In this document: positions 7,454 to 15,197 of the stretch, piece by piece
Position numbering within the stretch: the first letter of the stretch is position 1
Layout: each line of letters begins with the position of its first letter
Assembly (NCBI RefSeq): GCF_000364225.2
Contig: NZ_AQFT02000004.1
Span: forward strand, 174,229 to 238,228
DNA length: 64,000 bases
From: Eubacterium plexicaudatum ASF492
GTDB taxonomy: Bacteria; Bacillota; Clostridia; Lachnospirales; Lachnospiraceae
Direction: 5' to 3'
The notes under the pieces: model-generated
The model's input: only the letters and a program-made list of their open reading frames with translations
Told to the model about the DNA's origin: nothing
Databases searched by the model: none
Program-made: the position numbers and the translations under genes

Positions 7454-9616
7454 CTATGCACTTTTCTTTTTTACAGTATTTTTAGCTGCATGAAACTGAT
7501 TTAAGCTTTCTTTCATATATAAGTAATTGGTTTTTTGATCAACTTCGTATGTATTATTATTTTTAGCATATTCAGTTAGCCATTCGTCTAAATCAATATC
7601 TGCATTATATGAATAAGCAACCAATGCTAATAAAGATAATTGATTTTCTTTATCTAATAGCTTTGAACCAATTTTAATAGTATTTTCTGTTAGATATTCT
7701 AACGACTCTTTGTAGAAATCTAAATTATTTGCTGCACTGTCTTTATCCACTCCAACATTCTCTGATATGAATAAAACTTCATTAATATTTTTATCTGATC
7801 GAATTTTAATATCCACTTCGTTAGTTTCTGTAATATGTAAATATTCAAGCATAAGTTTTTCAAGTAAGTTTATTTTTTTCTCAACAACACTTTTATCTTT
7901 TGTTGACTTTGTTTTTATAAGAATATTATCAAAAGATTCACCATCAATTTCTTTGCTATGTAAAGCATTATTAAATTCTTTCATAAAATCAATAAATTTA
8001 TGATCATCGAAATTAAGCTTTATAAATCTTGAAAAAAGCCCAAACCATAAAAATGAATCTTTCACATTAAATAATTTTGCCACATCTTCATTGCTAACAG
8101 TAGTTAAACGTTCAACAAGAGAATAAAATTCAGTGAAATTAGAATCACTTGCTTCTTCAGTTAAAAATTCGCACATCTTTTCAAAATCACAATATTCATC
8201 TATAAAATCTGAAACCATAATACTTTCAACAATAATTCTTCTAAGTGCGCCTGATGTATTAGAATTACCAGTATATGAACTTCCATAATATTCTGGCTGA
8301 AAGAACTGCATTTTTGCAATTTTTTCAACTAATTCGGCAAAATCTTCATCTAAACCTAACCATCCATTTTGGGCTTTGTTCATAGGTCTGCTACGATTGA
8401 ACCGTGCAATATCGTCGGCAATATCTTTCTTTGTACAGTTCATATTATATAAAACAGGGATTTGACGATCTTTAAATATATCTTGTAATTCTTCTGGAAG
8501 TTGCGAAAATTTTTTGCTACGAATATCAAAAACTTTCCATTCCATATCTGTAAATCCATCTCCATTTAATACTTCATAACCGTTTTCATCTATTTTAGGA
8601 GCTTGATATTTAATATTATAATTTTTAACATTTTTTGATATAGCAAATCCGTCATTCAGATAGTCATCTAATGTTGTACACCGTTGCTTTCCGTCAATTA
8701 ACCATTGCATTTTTAATCCATTTTTTATTTCTTCTGAAATAATAATTTGTGTAAGTGATTTTCCCCTTAAAATATCAGAAATTAGCTCGCTTTTTGCGAA
8801 TGGTTTCCATTGTCCACTATGACGTTGCAAAATATGATCATCCCTGATACGTTTTTTCTTTAATTGTTTACTGATTGACTCAATAGAATAACTTGTATTC
8901 TTGTATGTTTCAGACACATCCTCTGTTACAACAGTTTCATTCATTTCGTATTCCTCCGAATCATATTTTTCATTAAAAAGAATTCTTTTATTATCATAGG
9001 AACATATAATATTCCATGCATCTCGATATTGTGCATCTGATAAATTCAGCCATTTTTTGATATCTTTTGATGAATACCCCTTCATGATATGTTTTACAAT
9101 ATTCTTTTGTATATTAGATAGTCTTTGCAAAAAATTTTCTATCTTATCGCTATATTCATTTGTTTCTTCACCAATAACATCATCAATATTAAAATCAGAT
9201 TGTAATGTATCTCCAATAGTTAAACCATCTTCATCTCCAATTGGTGTATCTATAGAAATATTAGATATATATTCTTTTTTCTTTACAGTTTTACCATTTT
9301 CATCTGTTTCTTCTTTTTTAACAACTACCTGTCTTTTTTCTCTATTTCTATATGTCATTTCTTTACGAACAGAAAATTTAATTACACCAATAGCATAATC
9401 CATAAATGATTTTCCTTTAGAAGGATCATATGTTTCTCTTGCAATACTAAGTTCATATCCAGCTCTTGAATAGAAACAATCATAATCCATTTGTGACAAA
9501 CCACCGAATTTTAACATTTCCTTGTTGCAAATTTTCTTCAATTTACTTTGGTTATTTGTATAAAAATCTTCAATTGTTGATTCTATTTCTTTTTTTACTA
9601 ATTCTGTATGCTCCAT
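7454..9616 (-). CDS. Sigma-70-like domain fused to DUF262 (ParB/Srx fold)
   Basis: About 720 residues. Residues ~50-90 resemble sigma region 2 (AGYELSIARETYDPSKGKSF, then MDYAIGVIKFSVRKEM). Residues ~170-210 resemble region 4 (LSNIQKNIVKHIMKGYSSKD, then an HTH). Residues ~260-340 are a DUF262 core (SELISDILRGKSLTQI; LIDGKQRCTTLDDYLNDGF with the DGKQR nucleotide-binding motif; later ADDIARFNRSRPMN). The C-terminal 300 residues are helical and unrecognised; there is no HNH (DUF1524) nuclease motif. Start taken as ATG 9616; TTG 9631 is also open. It is divergent from an XRE repressor gene across a region with repeated operators. Confidence 0.75.
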   Translation of the reverse strand: MEHTELVKKEIESTIEDFYTNNQSKLKKICNKEMLKFGGLSQMDYDCFYSRAGYELSIARETYDPSKGKSFMDYAIGVIKFSVRKEMTYRNREKRQVVVKKEETDENGKTVKKKEYISNISIDTPIGDEDGLTIGDTLQSDFNIDDVIGEETNEYSDKIENFLQRLSNIQKNIVKHIMKGYSSKDIKKWLNLSDAQYRDAWNIICSYDNKRILFNEKYDSEEYEMNETVVTEDVSETYKNTSYSIESISKQLKKKRIRDDHILQRHSGQWKPFAKSELISDILRGKSLTQIIISEEIKNGLKMQWLIDGKQRCTTLDDYLNDGFAISKNVKNYNIKYQAPKIDENGYEVLNGDGFTDMEWKVFDIRSKKFSQLPEELQDIFKDRQIPVLYNMNCTKKDIADDIARFNRSRPMNKAQNGWLGLDEDFAELVEKIAKMQFFQPEYYGSSYTGNSNTSGALRRIIVESIMVSDFIDEYCDFEKMCEFLTEEASDSNFTEFYSLVERLTTVSNEDVAKLFNVKDSFLWFGLFSRFIKLNFDDHKFIDFMKEFNNALHSKEIDGESFDNILIKTKSTKDKSVVEKKINLLEKLMLEYLHITETNEVDIKIRSDKNINEVLFISENVGVDKDSAANNLDFYKESLEYLTENTIKIGSKLLDKENQLSLLALVAYSYNADIDLDEWLTEYAKNNNTYEVDQKTNYLYMKESLNQFHAAKNTVKKKSA

Positions 9617-9691
9617 TTTAGACACATCCAATCTGATTTATATATTATATATTTCTACACTATGAAAGTATATAGCAGTGCTTATAGCAAC

Positions 9692-9709
9692 ATTATTTGT
9701 ACAAATAAT
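9692..9709. promoter_or_regulatory. 18-bp perfect palindrome in the divergent control region
   Basis: ATTATTTGT followed by its exact complement ACAAATAAT, midway between the sigma-DUF262 gene (leftward) and the XRE gene (rightward). A typical dimeric operator. Confidence 0.6.
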
Positions 9710-9801
9710 TGACATAAGCAATACTGTGTAGTGCAAAAAGCAATATGTCAAGTAATATTTCAAAATAATTCGTTGACATAGGCAACATTGTTTGTTATTT
9801 T
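9709..9801 (+). promoter_or_regulatory. XRE gene promoter with repeated TTGACATAnGCAA boxes
   Basis: TTGACATAAGCAA (9709) and TTGACATAGGCAA (9773) are direct near-copies. A third, TTGACATATTGC, reads leftward at 9751-9740. The 9773 copy supplies a -35 box (9773-9778), with TATTTT 17 bp downstream. The repeats look like operators of the adjacent repressor overlapping its own promoter. Confidence 0.6.
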
Positions 9802-9822
9802 TATATTAACGAGGTGGCTACA

Positions 9823-10137
9823 ATGATTTACGATAGACTAAAAATACTTTTGAATGAACTTAATATCTCTCAGCGTCAATTTGCAACAAAGATAAATCTT
9901 GATCCTGGATATTTTTCAAAAATCATGCGTGGTAAGGTTAATCCACCAGATCGAATTTTATTACTTATTGAAAATGTCTTTAATGTAAACAAAGACTGGT
10001 TAGAAAATGGGGTAGGAGAGATATTTCCCAATCAAGGAGTCTCGTTAGCTAAAAAACAGGTTTTAGATTCAATTGATACTTTAACTGATGAACAAATAGA
10101 TGCTGTATCTGCTTTTATCAAATATTTAACTGAATAA
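9823..10137 (+). CDS. XRE-family helix-turn-helix repressor
   Basis: 104 residues. HTH_3 motif at residues 10-60 (NISQRQFATKINLDPGYFSK, then GKVNPPDRILLLIENVF) and a short C-terminal helix. The start is ATG 9823 with GAGGTGG 6 bases upstream; the open frame extends three codons to a GTG inside that site. It faces the sigma-DUF262 gene across a region full of repeated operators, so it probably controls both itself and that operon, like a phage lysogeny repressor. Confidence 0.85.
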   Translation: MIYDRLKILLNELNISQRQFATKINLDPGYFSKIMRGKVNPPDRILLLIENVFNVNKDWLENGVGEIFPNQGVSLAKKQVLDSIDTLTDEQIDAVSAFIKYLTE

Positions 10138-10181
10138 TATTTTTATGATTATTGTTTCCTTTCTTTTATGAGGTGATATAT

Positions 10182-10339
10182 ATGACTACTAATAATCAAG
10201 ATATACCATATCTGTAGATGATGATATGTTCCCCCAAATTGAAGTTTTTCGTTTTAAGCATCGTTATCAAATACATTCAGAAGCTACTGTTTAACTAATA
10301 CGCTTAGGACTTGATCTTTTTGGAAAAGAAACAGGATGA
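10182..10339 (+). pseudogene. Small ribbon-helix-helix-like gene with two frame breaks
   Basis: Follows the XRE gene after AGGTGATATAT. The frame reads MTTNNQDIPY, breaks at a TAG, and resumes one base over as VDDDMFPQIEVFRFKHRYQI then HSEATV. It breaks again and ends LIRLGLDLFGKETG. The SEATVxLIRLGL end is typical of short RHH/CopG-type proteins. Either decayed or damaged by two single-base sequence errors. Confidence 0.55.
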
Positions 10340-10363
10340 GGAATAATACTATTATCCCTTTTT
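10340..10363 (+). terminator. Terminator of the XRE-RHH transcript
   Basis: GGAATAATA and TATTATCCC pair with one mismatch, followed by TTTTTCTT. Confidence 0.55.
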
Positions 10364-10364
10364 C

Positions 10365-10550
10365 TTATGTATTTGTAAATCTTTTGATAATTTCCTGAAA
10401 GTTTGTAAATTTAGTATATTTTCTATACTTACAATTTCCACATTCACAATATGGTTTATGTAAAAATTGTTTGCTTCCATCTTTATTTTTCTTTTGCTCA
10501 TATCTTGTCCCAGTAATACTCATTACTTTATTGCATGTTTTGCATATCAT
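10365..10550 (-). CDS. Small zinc-ribbon-like protein
   Basis: 61 residues. CKTC near residue 3 and CECGNC near 35 give a four-cysteine treble-clef or zinc-ribbon pattern; the rest is Lys/Thr-rich. Its ATG lies inside the end of the preceding gene with a GAGGAGG upstream, so the two are coupled. Function unknown. Confidence 0.65.
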   Translation of the reverse strand: MICKTCNKVMSITGTRYEQKKNKDGSKQFLHKPYCECGNCKYRKYTKFTNFQEIIKRFTNT

Positions 10551-11142
10551 CTGATTCCTCCTCTATAATTCTGAATCTGTACTTTCTACCAATTAACCCC
10601 TTAATAGCTTTTTTAACTTTTTCACGTTGTAAACATGTAGGATTTATTTCTTTTAAAACATTTTCTACAATCAAGATCTCATCTTTATATTCCCTTCTTT
10701 TCTTTCGATTTTCACGAATCCTTTTGTATATTAACCATCCGCCATATAAATCTAACGGCTTTTCCATTTCGATAATATGTAAAATATCAAGAAGTTCTTT
10801 ATCTGATTTTGTTAAATCTCCAATCAAATCCTTTTCTCTATTTTTTGCTTCATTTATAATATCAGCGCAAGTTCCAAATTTTTCAATCCATCTTGTTACG
10901 TTCTTTGGAACTTCATATTCCTTATTTTCTAATTTTCTTTTGTTTTCTGATTTTGGTTTTATTTCTGGAACAGCTTCTACTTCAAATTTTAATCTTTGAA
11001 GATTCTTTGGAAGATGTTCCAGAATATTTTTTGCTTTAGTAAATTCAAAAATATCCTTTTCAGTTTCTGAGCAGGTTTCAGCTTTCCCATTTTTGCTTAA
11101 TTTTATATACAGTTTTTCGTAATTTCTTATTACATATTTAAT
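10528..11142 (-). CDS. Hypothetical protein, apparent ATT start overlapping the DUF262 gene
   Basis: The frame is open for 205 codons, but the first ATG/GTG/TTG is the TTG at 10827, which has no ribosome site. At 11142 an ATT stands 9 bases after AGAGG, and the frame from there gives IKYVIRNYEKLYIKLSKNGK and so on without a stop. I recall Firmicutes prophage proteins starting MKYIIRNxxKLYI with a later DLYGGWL segment, which this has (KPLDLYGGWLIYKRIRENRK). So the full 204-residue reading is favoured. It overlaps the DUF262 stop codon by 13 bases. Function unknown. Confidence 0.6.
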   Translation of the reverse strand: MKYVIRNYEKLYIKLSKNGKAETCSETEKDIFEFTKAKNILEHLPKNLQRLKFEVEAVPEIKPKSENKRKLENKEYEVPKNVTRWIEKFGTCADIINEAKNREKDLIGDLTKSDKELLDILHIIEMEKPLDLYGGWLIYKRIRENRKKRREYKDEILIVENVLKEINPTCLQREKVKKAIKGLIGRKYRFRIIEEESDDMQNMQ

Positions 11143-12176
11143 TGTTTATCGCCTCTTTTCTCATTGAAATATTTGTCAAAACTTTTCTTTATCTCATTTA
11201 ATCGTGTTTTAACTGCAGAGTTTTTCCCTGTTCCCCTTCCAGCAGCTTCATTGTATGCTTTTGATATAGTTGGTGATTTTTTACCAGAGAAAAAATTTAC
11301 AAACCATTCCATCATTTCTTCATCCGATATTCCAGTTTCAATAGATTCTGCAATTACAGGCACAATACTAATTATATGTGTTCTTGCATATATTCTTTTT
11401 GCAATTTTCTTGTCTTCAATAAGTGAATGAATGTTATAAATACGATCAAATACATTTCCAAGTAAGATTTCATCATTCTGTGTAATATCAACTTCTTTCA
11501 TATATGGTCTAATCCACTTTGTATCAGTAGAAACATTTTCATCATTTAGAACGGCGTGTGCTTTTACTATCAAATCTTCATTAACATGTCCATCTAAAGC
11601 AGTTTCACTTAATGCATCTGTAAACACCTTGTGCTTTCCAAGTTTTATAATTTGATCTTTAGACTTCGCTTTTACACGATTCATCGTTGCAGCATTTAAA
11701 GTTTGTCCGTTATTCAAGTTATAAAACGTATCAGCAACTTCTTCCTGTTCTGCATTATCTGTATAGCAAATTGTAAAATTGTAATCTTTGACAGATTCCT
11801 GAAAGCATGTTGGAAGTTCACTGTATTTTAATCCATTAAGATCAATTTCTTCTAATTCTCCATCATCATTTATAACCATAAATGTGTCTAAATCACTTAA
11901 TGCAAATTCATCGTTAAGAAATTTCACCACAGTAAGTGCTCTCTGCTTTCCATCTTCTCCTTCAAATACATCATCTACCTTATTGAAATATAACGGAGGA
12001 ACTGCTCTTTCTAGAATTAAAGAGCGAATAAATGAAGATTTCTTTTCATTTTTCTTCCATACATATCCTCTCTGGATGTCAATATTAAAATTTACAGTAC
12101 CATCAGCTATTAATTCTGCAAGTTTTCTTGCTGTCCAATGTATTTCTGAATTTTGCGCTCCTTTGATAATCTTCAT
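11130..12176 (-). CDS. DUF262 family protein (ParB/Srx fold)
   Basis: 348 residues. WTARKLAELIADGTVNFNID then IQRGYVWKKNEKKSSFIRSL and DVFEGEDGKQRALTVVKFL form the DUF262 core; DGKQR corresponds to the nucleotide-binding motif of GmrSD-type enzymes. FYNLNNGQTLNAATMNR is the second conserved block. No DUF1524/HNH nuclease domain follows, so it is not a complete GmrSD enzyme. Start ATG 12176 with GGAGG 8 bases upstream; the open frame continues to 12209 through the end of the preceding gene. Operon with the ParB-like gene upstream. Confidence 0.8.
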   Translation of the reverse strand: MKIIKGAQNSEIHWTARKLAELIADGTVNFNIDIQRGYVWKKNEKKSSFIRSLILERAVPPLYFNKVDDVFEGEDGKQRALTVVKFLNDEFALSDLDTFMVINDDGELEEIDLNGLKYSELPTCFQESVKDYNFTICYTDNAEQEEVADTFYNLNNGQTLNAATMNRVKAKSKDQIIKLGKHKVFTDALSETALDGHVNEDLIVKAHAVLNDENVSTDTKWIRPYMKEVDITQNDEILLGNVFDRIYNIHSLIEDKKIAKRIYARTHIISIVPVIAESIETGISDEEMMEWFVNFFSGKKSPTISKAYNEAAGRGTGKNSAVKTRLNEIKKSFDKYFNEKRGDKQLNM

Positions 12177-12199
12177 GATAAATTCCTCCGTTTTTTGCT

Positions 12200-13126
12200 T
12201 TATTTGCAAATTGTAACTTTCTTTTCATTTTCTATATATATTTTCTTTTCTATTCCAAGTTTGTCACATAACATGTCTTCAACATACAACACGCAAGATA
12301 CTCTATGATCTCTTTTTGGATATTTTGTTTTAGAATTTGCACTAAACAAAGCTGGATCGATCTTACGTAATTCTTTTGATAAAAATGTATGTATTTTCTT
12401 TCTGTTCTTTGGATGAGCGATCCATATCTCCCGTAAAGCTCTCATAACAAAAGTAGCATAACCGTTTGGCTCTTTATTCCAGCCTGCATTTTCAATAATT
12501 GAAAAAATAAAATCTAAGCATTTTTCACCATGCACTTTTGCAATCGAATATGTATCTGTATAACTTCCAAGTACGGATTCTTCTCTATTTCCCTTTGTAC
12601 TAACAAATTTGATACCGTATTTATTCAGAAGCTTATCTAAAATTGTTGCGGCTTCATCGCCAATAATTACTCTTGAAAGATGTTTCTCAAGTGGCTTTAC
12701 ATTTTCTACTTCTGAATCTTGTCCAATAAAATATTCTGCCTCAAATTTTAAACGCTCATTCAGATCTTCAGGTGCATCCATAAGAATAATTGCATTGAGA
12801 CGATCCATTCCCTTCTCAGGAGCAACTAAGCATCTTCCCTGACCATCTACAACCGCAAATCTGTATTCTTCTGGATGTGGAACCAAGATAATAGGAGTCA
12901 ACTTCCGTTCATCCCATTTATTCTTAAGTCTGTTCAAATGTTTATGTGTTCTCATTCCTTGATAACGCCAATCAACAAAGCAACAAGATAACGGAACTAC
13001 GGCACTACCTGTAAGTGTTCTCTGTGCTTTTCCTTTTCCTACTGTCATAAGTGGTTTGATATTTGCTACAATATCATTAAACTGCATTCTTTTTGTTTCC
13101 TCATTCATTGTTGCAACTGTGTTCAT
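12200..13126 (-). CDS. ParB-like (DUF6551-type) protein
   Basis: 308 residues. FVDWRYQGMRTHKHLNRLKN then EEYRFAVVDGQGRCLVAPEK is a ParB/Srx-type core with a DGQGR motif, matching what I know of DUF6551-like proteins. The C-terminal half is helical and basic. AAGGAGG stands 9 bases before ATG 13126. It heads an operon with the DUF262 gene and the ATT-start gene, and divergent regulators lie to its right. Confidence 0.65.
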   Translation of the reverse strand: MNTVATMNEETKRMQFNDIVANIKPLMTVGKGKAQRTLTGSAVVPLSCCFVDWRYQGMRTHKHLNRLKNKWDERKLTPIILVPHPEEYRFAVVDGQGRCLVAPEKGMDRLNAIILMDAPEDLNERLKFEAEYFIGQDSEVENVKPLEKHLSRVIIGDEAATILDKLLNKYGIKFVSTKGNREESVLGSYTDTYSIAKVHGEKCLDFIFSIIENAGWNKEPNGYATFVMRALREIWIAHPKNRKKIHTFLSKELRKIDPALFSANSKTKYPKRDHRVSCVLYVEDMLCDKLGIEKKIYIENEKKVTICK

Positions 13127-13384
13127 ACTTGAATCCTCCTTAATATGTATTTTATTATTGTTTGTATTTTCTACTTATGTCTTTGGATATATAGTGAATT
13201 TTCATCATCTTTTTTAAATAATGTGTTCTTTGTAAAAGTAACTTTAGATCTTTTCATATTATTTCATTCCACATTTAGTGATAAAATAATTTGTGATAAT
13301 ATCAACTCGTACGAACCGATTTAACTAGAATCTATTATGACAAATCTTACTGCGTCTGTCACTATGTTTTTTGGGGTGGGGAAT
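13127..13384. other. Intergenic control region
   Basis: About 260 bases without a gene, between the ParB-like operon and an XRE gene. GTGATAA occurs twice 14 bases apart near 13280-13300. No clear consensus promoter was identified. Confidence 0.35.
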
Positions 13385-13618
13385 ATGCAATTTAATGAAA
13401 ATTTAAATGAATTACGTAAATAATTAAATTTATTACAAAAAAATGTTGCGGATTTTTTAGGTGTATCTGTTATAACAATTCGTCAATATGAGCAAGGAAC
13501 TCGTGAACCAAACATTAAAAAATTATTAAAACTAGCCGCGTTTTATGTATCTCTTGACGATTTATTGTGTTTTGATGATTTTAAAAAAGTTTTCTCAATT
13601 TTCTCTGATGAATACTAA
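13385..13618 (+). pseudogene. XRE regulator with an in-frame stop at codon 13
   Basis: MQFNENLNELRK, then TAA at 13421-13423, then LNLLQKNVADFLGVSVITIR and QYEQGTREPNIKKLLKLA. In intact XRE proteins the stop position is Gln or Lys, so a single C-to-T change (CAA to TAA) would explain it. The rest of the 77 codons is open. It converges with another broken XRE gene. Confidence 0.65.
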
Positions 13619-13771
13619 ATAAATCTTCCAGCATATCCCATGTGTTTATTGAACCAAGTCGCTTTCCAGATTCTATTTATCTATAACCTATTTCACTTAT
13701 TCCTAAATATTCTGCAACTTGTTTCTGTGTCATGCCCGCTTTTCGGTGGCTTCTTTTAGATTGTTCCTCAT
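13581..13771 (-). pseudogene. XRE regulator with a frameshift and an in-frame stop
   Basis: From ATG 13771 the frame gives MRNNLKEATEKRA and stops. One base over it continues GMTQKQVAEYLGISEIGYR, TAA, IESGKRLGSINTWDMLEDLF, SIHQRKLRKLF. The GYR-Q-IESGKR pattern is usual, so this TAA again stands for Gln. The 3' ends of this and the previous gene overlap by 38 bases. Confidence 0.6.
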
Positions 13772-13826
13772 TACATCACTTCCTTCCCCGTTTAAAGATA
13801 TCCAGACTCGCATTTTCGTCACACTC

Positions 13827-14060
13827 TTAAACAATTCCAAAGATACAAGCCAACCTGTAAAGTAAATTTCTTTCACGCTTTATTTTTCTTTCTTCTTCCC
13901 TCTGTGCTTTTCTCTTCATACGATCTGAAATAGCAATCTGAATATTTATTTCCTGATACTCTATCATCTGAGTAGGAGTTAATGCGCTATATGGTGTTTT
14001 TAATGAACGATCTATAATCTCTGAACCATCTGCACATGTGATAATTCTAAATTCATACAT
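13827..14060 (-). CDS. Small conserved protein with LKTPYSALTP motif (copy 1)
   Basis: 77 residues: MYEFRIITCADGSEIIDRSL, then KTPYSALTPTQMIEYQEIN, then a basic helix and a hydrophobic tail (LLYRLACIFGIV). A second member of the same length lies at 56485-56718 in this window, with the same motif order. Both have good ribosome sites, so this is a real family, probably phage or plasmid-borne; no function known to me. Confidence 0.7.
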   Translation of the reverse strand: MYEFRIITCADGSEIIDRSLKTPYSALTPTQMIEYQEINIQIAISDRMKRKAQREEERKIKRERNLLYRLACIFGIV

Positions 14061-14194
14061 AATTTTTTCTTCCTTTCTTTTTCTAGTTTTTTGTGATATA
14101 ATTTGATTGGTTTTTTTAATAGGATTTTATTTCTCTTTTATTTGATAAAAGGCAAGGCGTGCTTGGTATACGGTTGCTTTATCTTGCAATGATC

Positions 14195-14291
14195 ATATCA
14201 CCAGAAACGTGATATTCAATTGACAATATCACTAATAATCGAGATGATATTTTGTAAATTTTGTCACTAGTAATCGTGATGTTGTTATAGT
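14195..14291 (+). promoter_or_regulatory. Promoter with three operator copies
   Basis: TCACCAGAAACGTGA (14198-14212, within a 21-bp palindrome ATATCAC...GTGATAT), TCACTAATAATCGAGA (14229-14244) and TCACTAGTAATCGTGA (14264-14279) are three copies of one dyad, about 31-35 bp apart. TTGTCA (14262) with TATAGT 18 bp downstream is a plausible promoter overlapped by the third copy. The layout recalls the OR1-OR3 arrangement of lambdoid phages. Confidence 0.6.
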
Positions 14292-14331
14292 ATATTTTAC
14301 TCATACATTTACTAACAGGAGGTTTCATAAT

Positions 14332-14558
14332 ATGCCAATAAGCTACCGTAAATTGTTATTAATTTTTGAAGAAAAAGCATTACTTCTTATACTATTAAGA
14401 AGGAAAAGGTTATTGGTCAATCTGCATGGAAAAAGATTCATGAAAACGGACATATTGACACACGAACCATTGAATCATTATGTAAATACCTTAATTGTCA
14501 ACCTGGTGATATTTTTGAGTATATACCAGACGATGAGCCAAACTCACAATCTAAATAG
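14332..14558 (+). pseudogene. Cro/HTH_26-like regulator with one frameshift
   Basis: AGGAGG precedes ATG 14332. The frame reads MPISYRKLLLIFEEKA and, one base over, continues ITSYTIKKEKVIGQSAWKKI, HENGHIDTRTIESLCKYLNC, QPGDIFEYIPDDEP to TAG 14558. This is the usual HTH_26-type small regulator; the missing base is in the GC of the GIT codons near 14377. It lies directly behind the three operators and is their likely reader. Confidence 0.65.
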
Positions 14559-14571
14559 CAATAACAAAATC

Positions 14572-14620
14572 AAAAAAGGTGTAAAGTCTTGATAATTTAT
14601 TAAGACTTTACACCTTTTTT
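14572..14620. terminator. Strong bidirectional terminator
   Basis: A 19-bp perfect stem, A6-GGTGTAAAGTCTT and its complement ending T6, with an 11-base loop. It serves the HTH gene to the left and the small minus-strand gene to the right. Confidence 0.9.
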
Positions 14621-14636
14621 GATTAGTGGTTAATAT

Positions 14637-14813
14637 TTAGTTGACTGTTAATGATGGTTTTTGATACAACTTGCGATTAATTGCTTTTTTTTCAAATTCA
14701 ATTTGTTTTAAAACATTTTCAGCATTATCTTTTTTTGCTTCAATTTCTAGCCTCTCTAAAAGCGTAAGTTGATCAAAAAGATAACAGTTTAACTCCTTTT
14801 CATTATTTGGCAT
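14637..14813 (-). CDS. Small hypothetical protein (58 aa)
   Basis: MPNNEKELNCYLFDQLTLLE, then a charged helix (EIEAKKDNAENVLKQIEFEK). It resembles the two MPNTNLEITQKA proteins at 22159 and 29356 only in size and helical make-up. GGGTG precedes the ATG. It ends at the bidirectional terminator. Confidence 0.5.
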   Translation of the reverse strand: MPNNEKELNCYLFDQLTLLERLEIEAKKDNAENVLKQIEFEKKAINRKLYQKPSLTVN

Positions 14814-15026
14814 ACAATCACCCGTCTCTCTTTAATAATTTTCACTGTTTGTTACATTTTAATTATAACGGATTATGTAAAAAGTGTAAAGCCTTATTAA
14901 ATTGTCAATGTACCAATTGCGTTTAAAACAAACCCATTATTTTCTTCTTTTCATATTTGACTGATTGTGTTATAATTACTATCAACGTTAAATTAAAAAT
15001 GACATTATATTACCTATAAAAAATAG

Positions 15027-15092
15027 GAAAATGTTCAGTTTTTATTGACTTTTTACCGAAAATATTCTATTATAATATAAAAGAAAATATTC
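15027..15092 (+). promoter_or_regulatory. Promoter with three GAAAATRTTC boxes
   Basis: TTGACT (15045-15050) and TATTAT (15068-15073), 17 bp apart. GAAAATGTTC (15027-15036), GAAAATATTC (15058-15067) and GAAAATATTC (15083-15092) flank and overlap it, each nearly a palindrome. Likely autoregulatory operators of the XRE gene downstream. Confidence 0.55.
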
Positions 15093-15197
15093 AATGCAAA
15101 TAGATTATTTTCTACATGCAGATACTATACTAGAAAATTATCCTTATGTCAATAATGAAATTAGATTTTTTTCTGTAAATTAAAGGAGGTAAATATT

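Noticed and set aside
13385..13771. Stop-codon reassignment (TAA read as Gln) in the element
   Set aside because: Many neighbouring genes use TAA as a normal stop directly before the next gene; two isolated cases are better explained by mutation or error.
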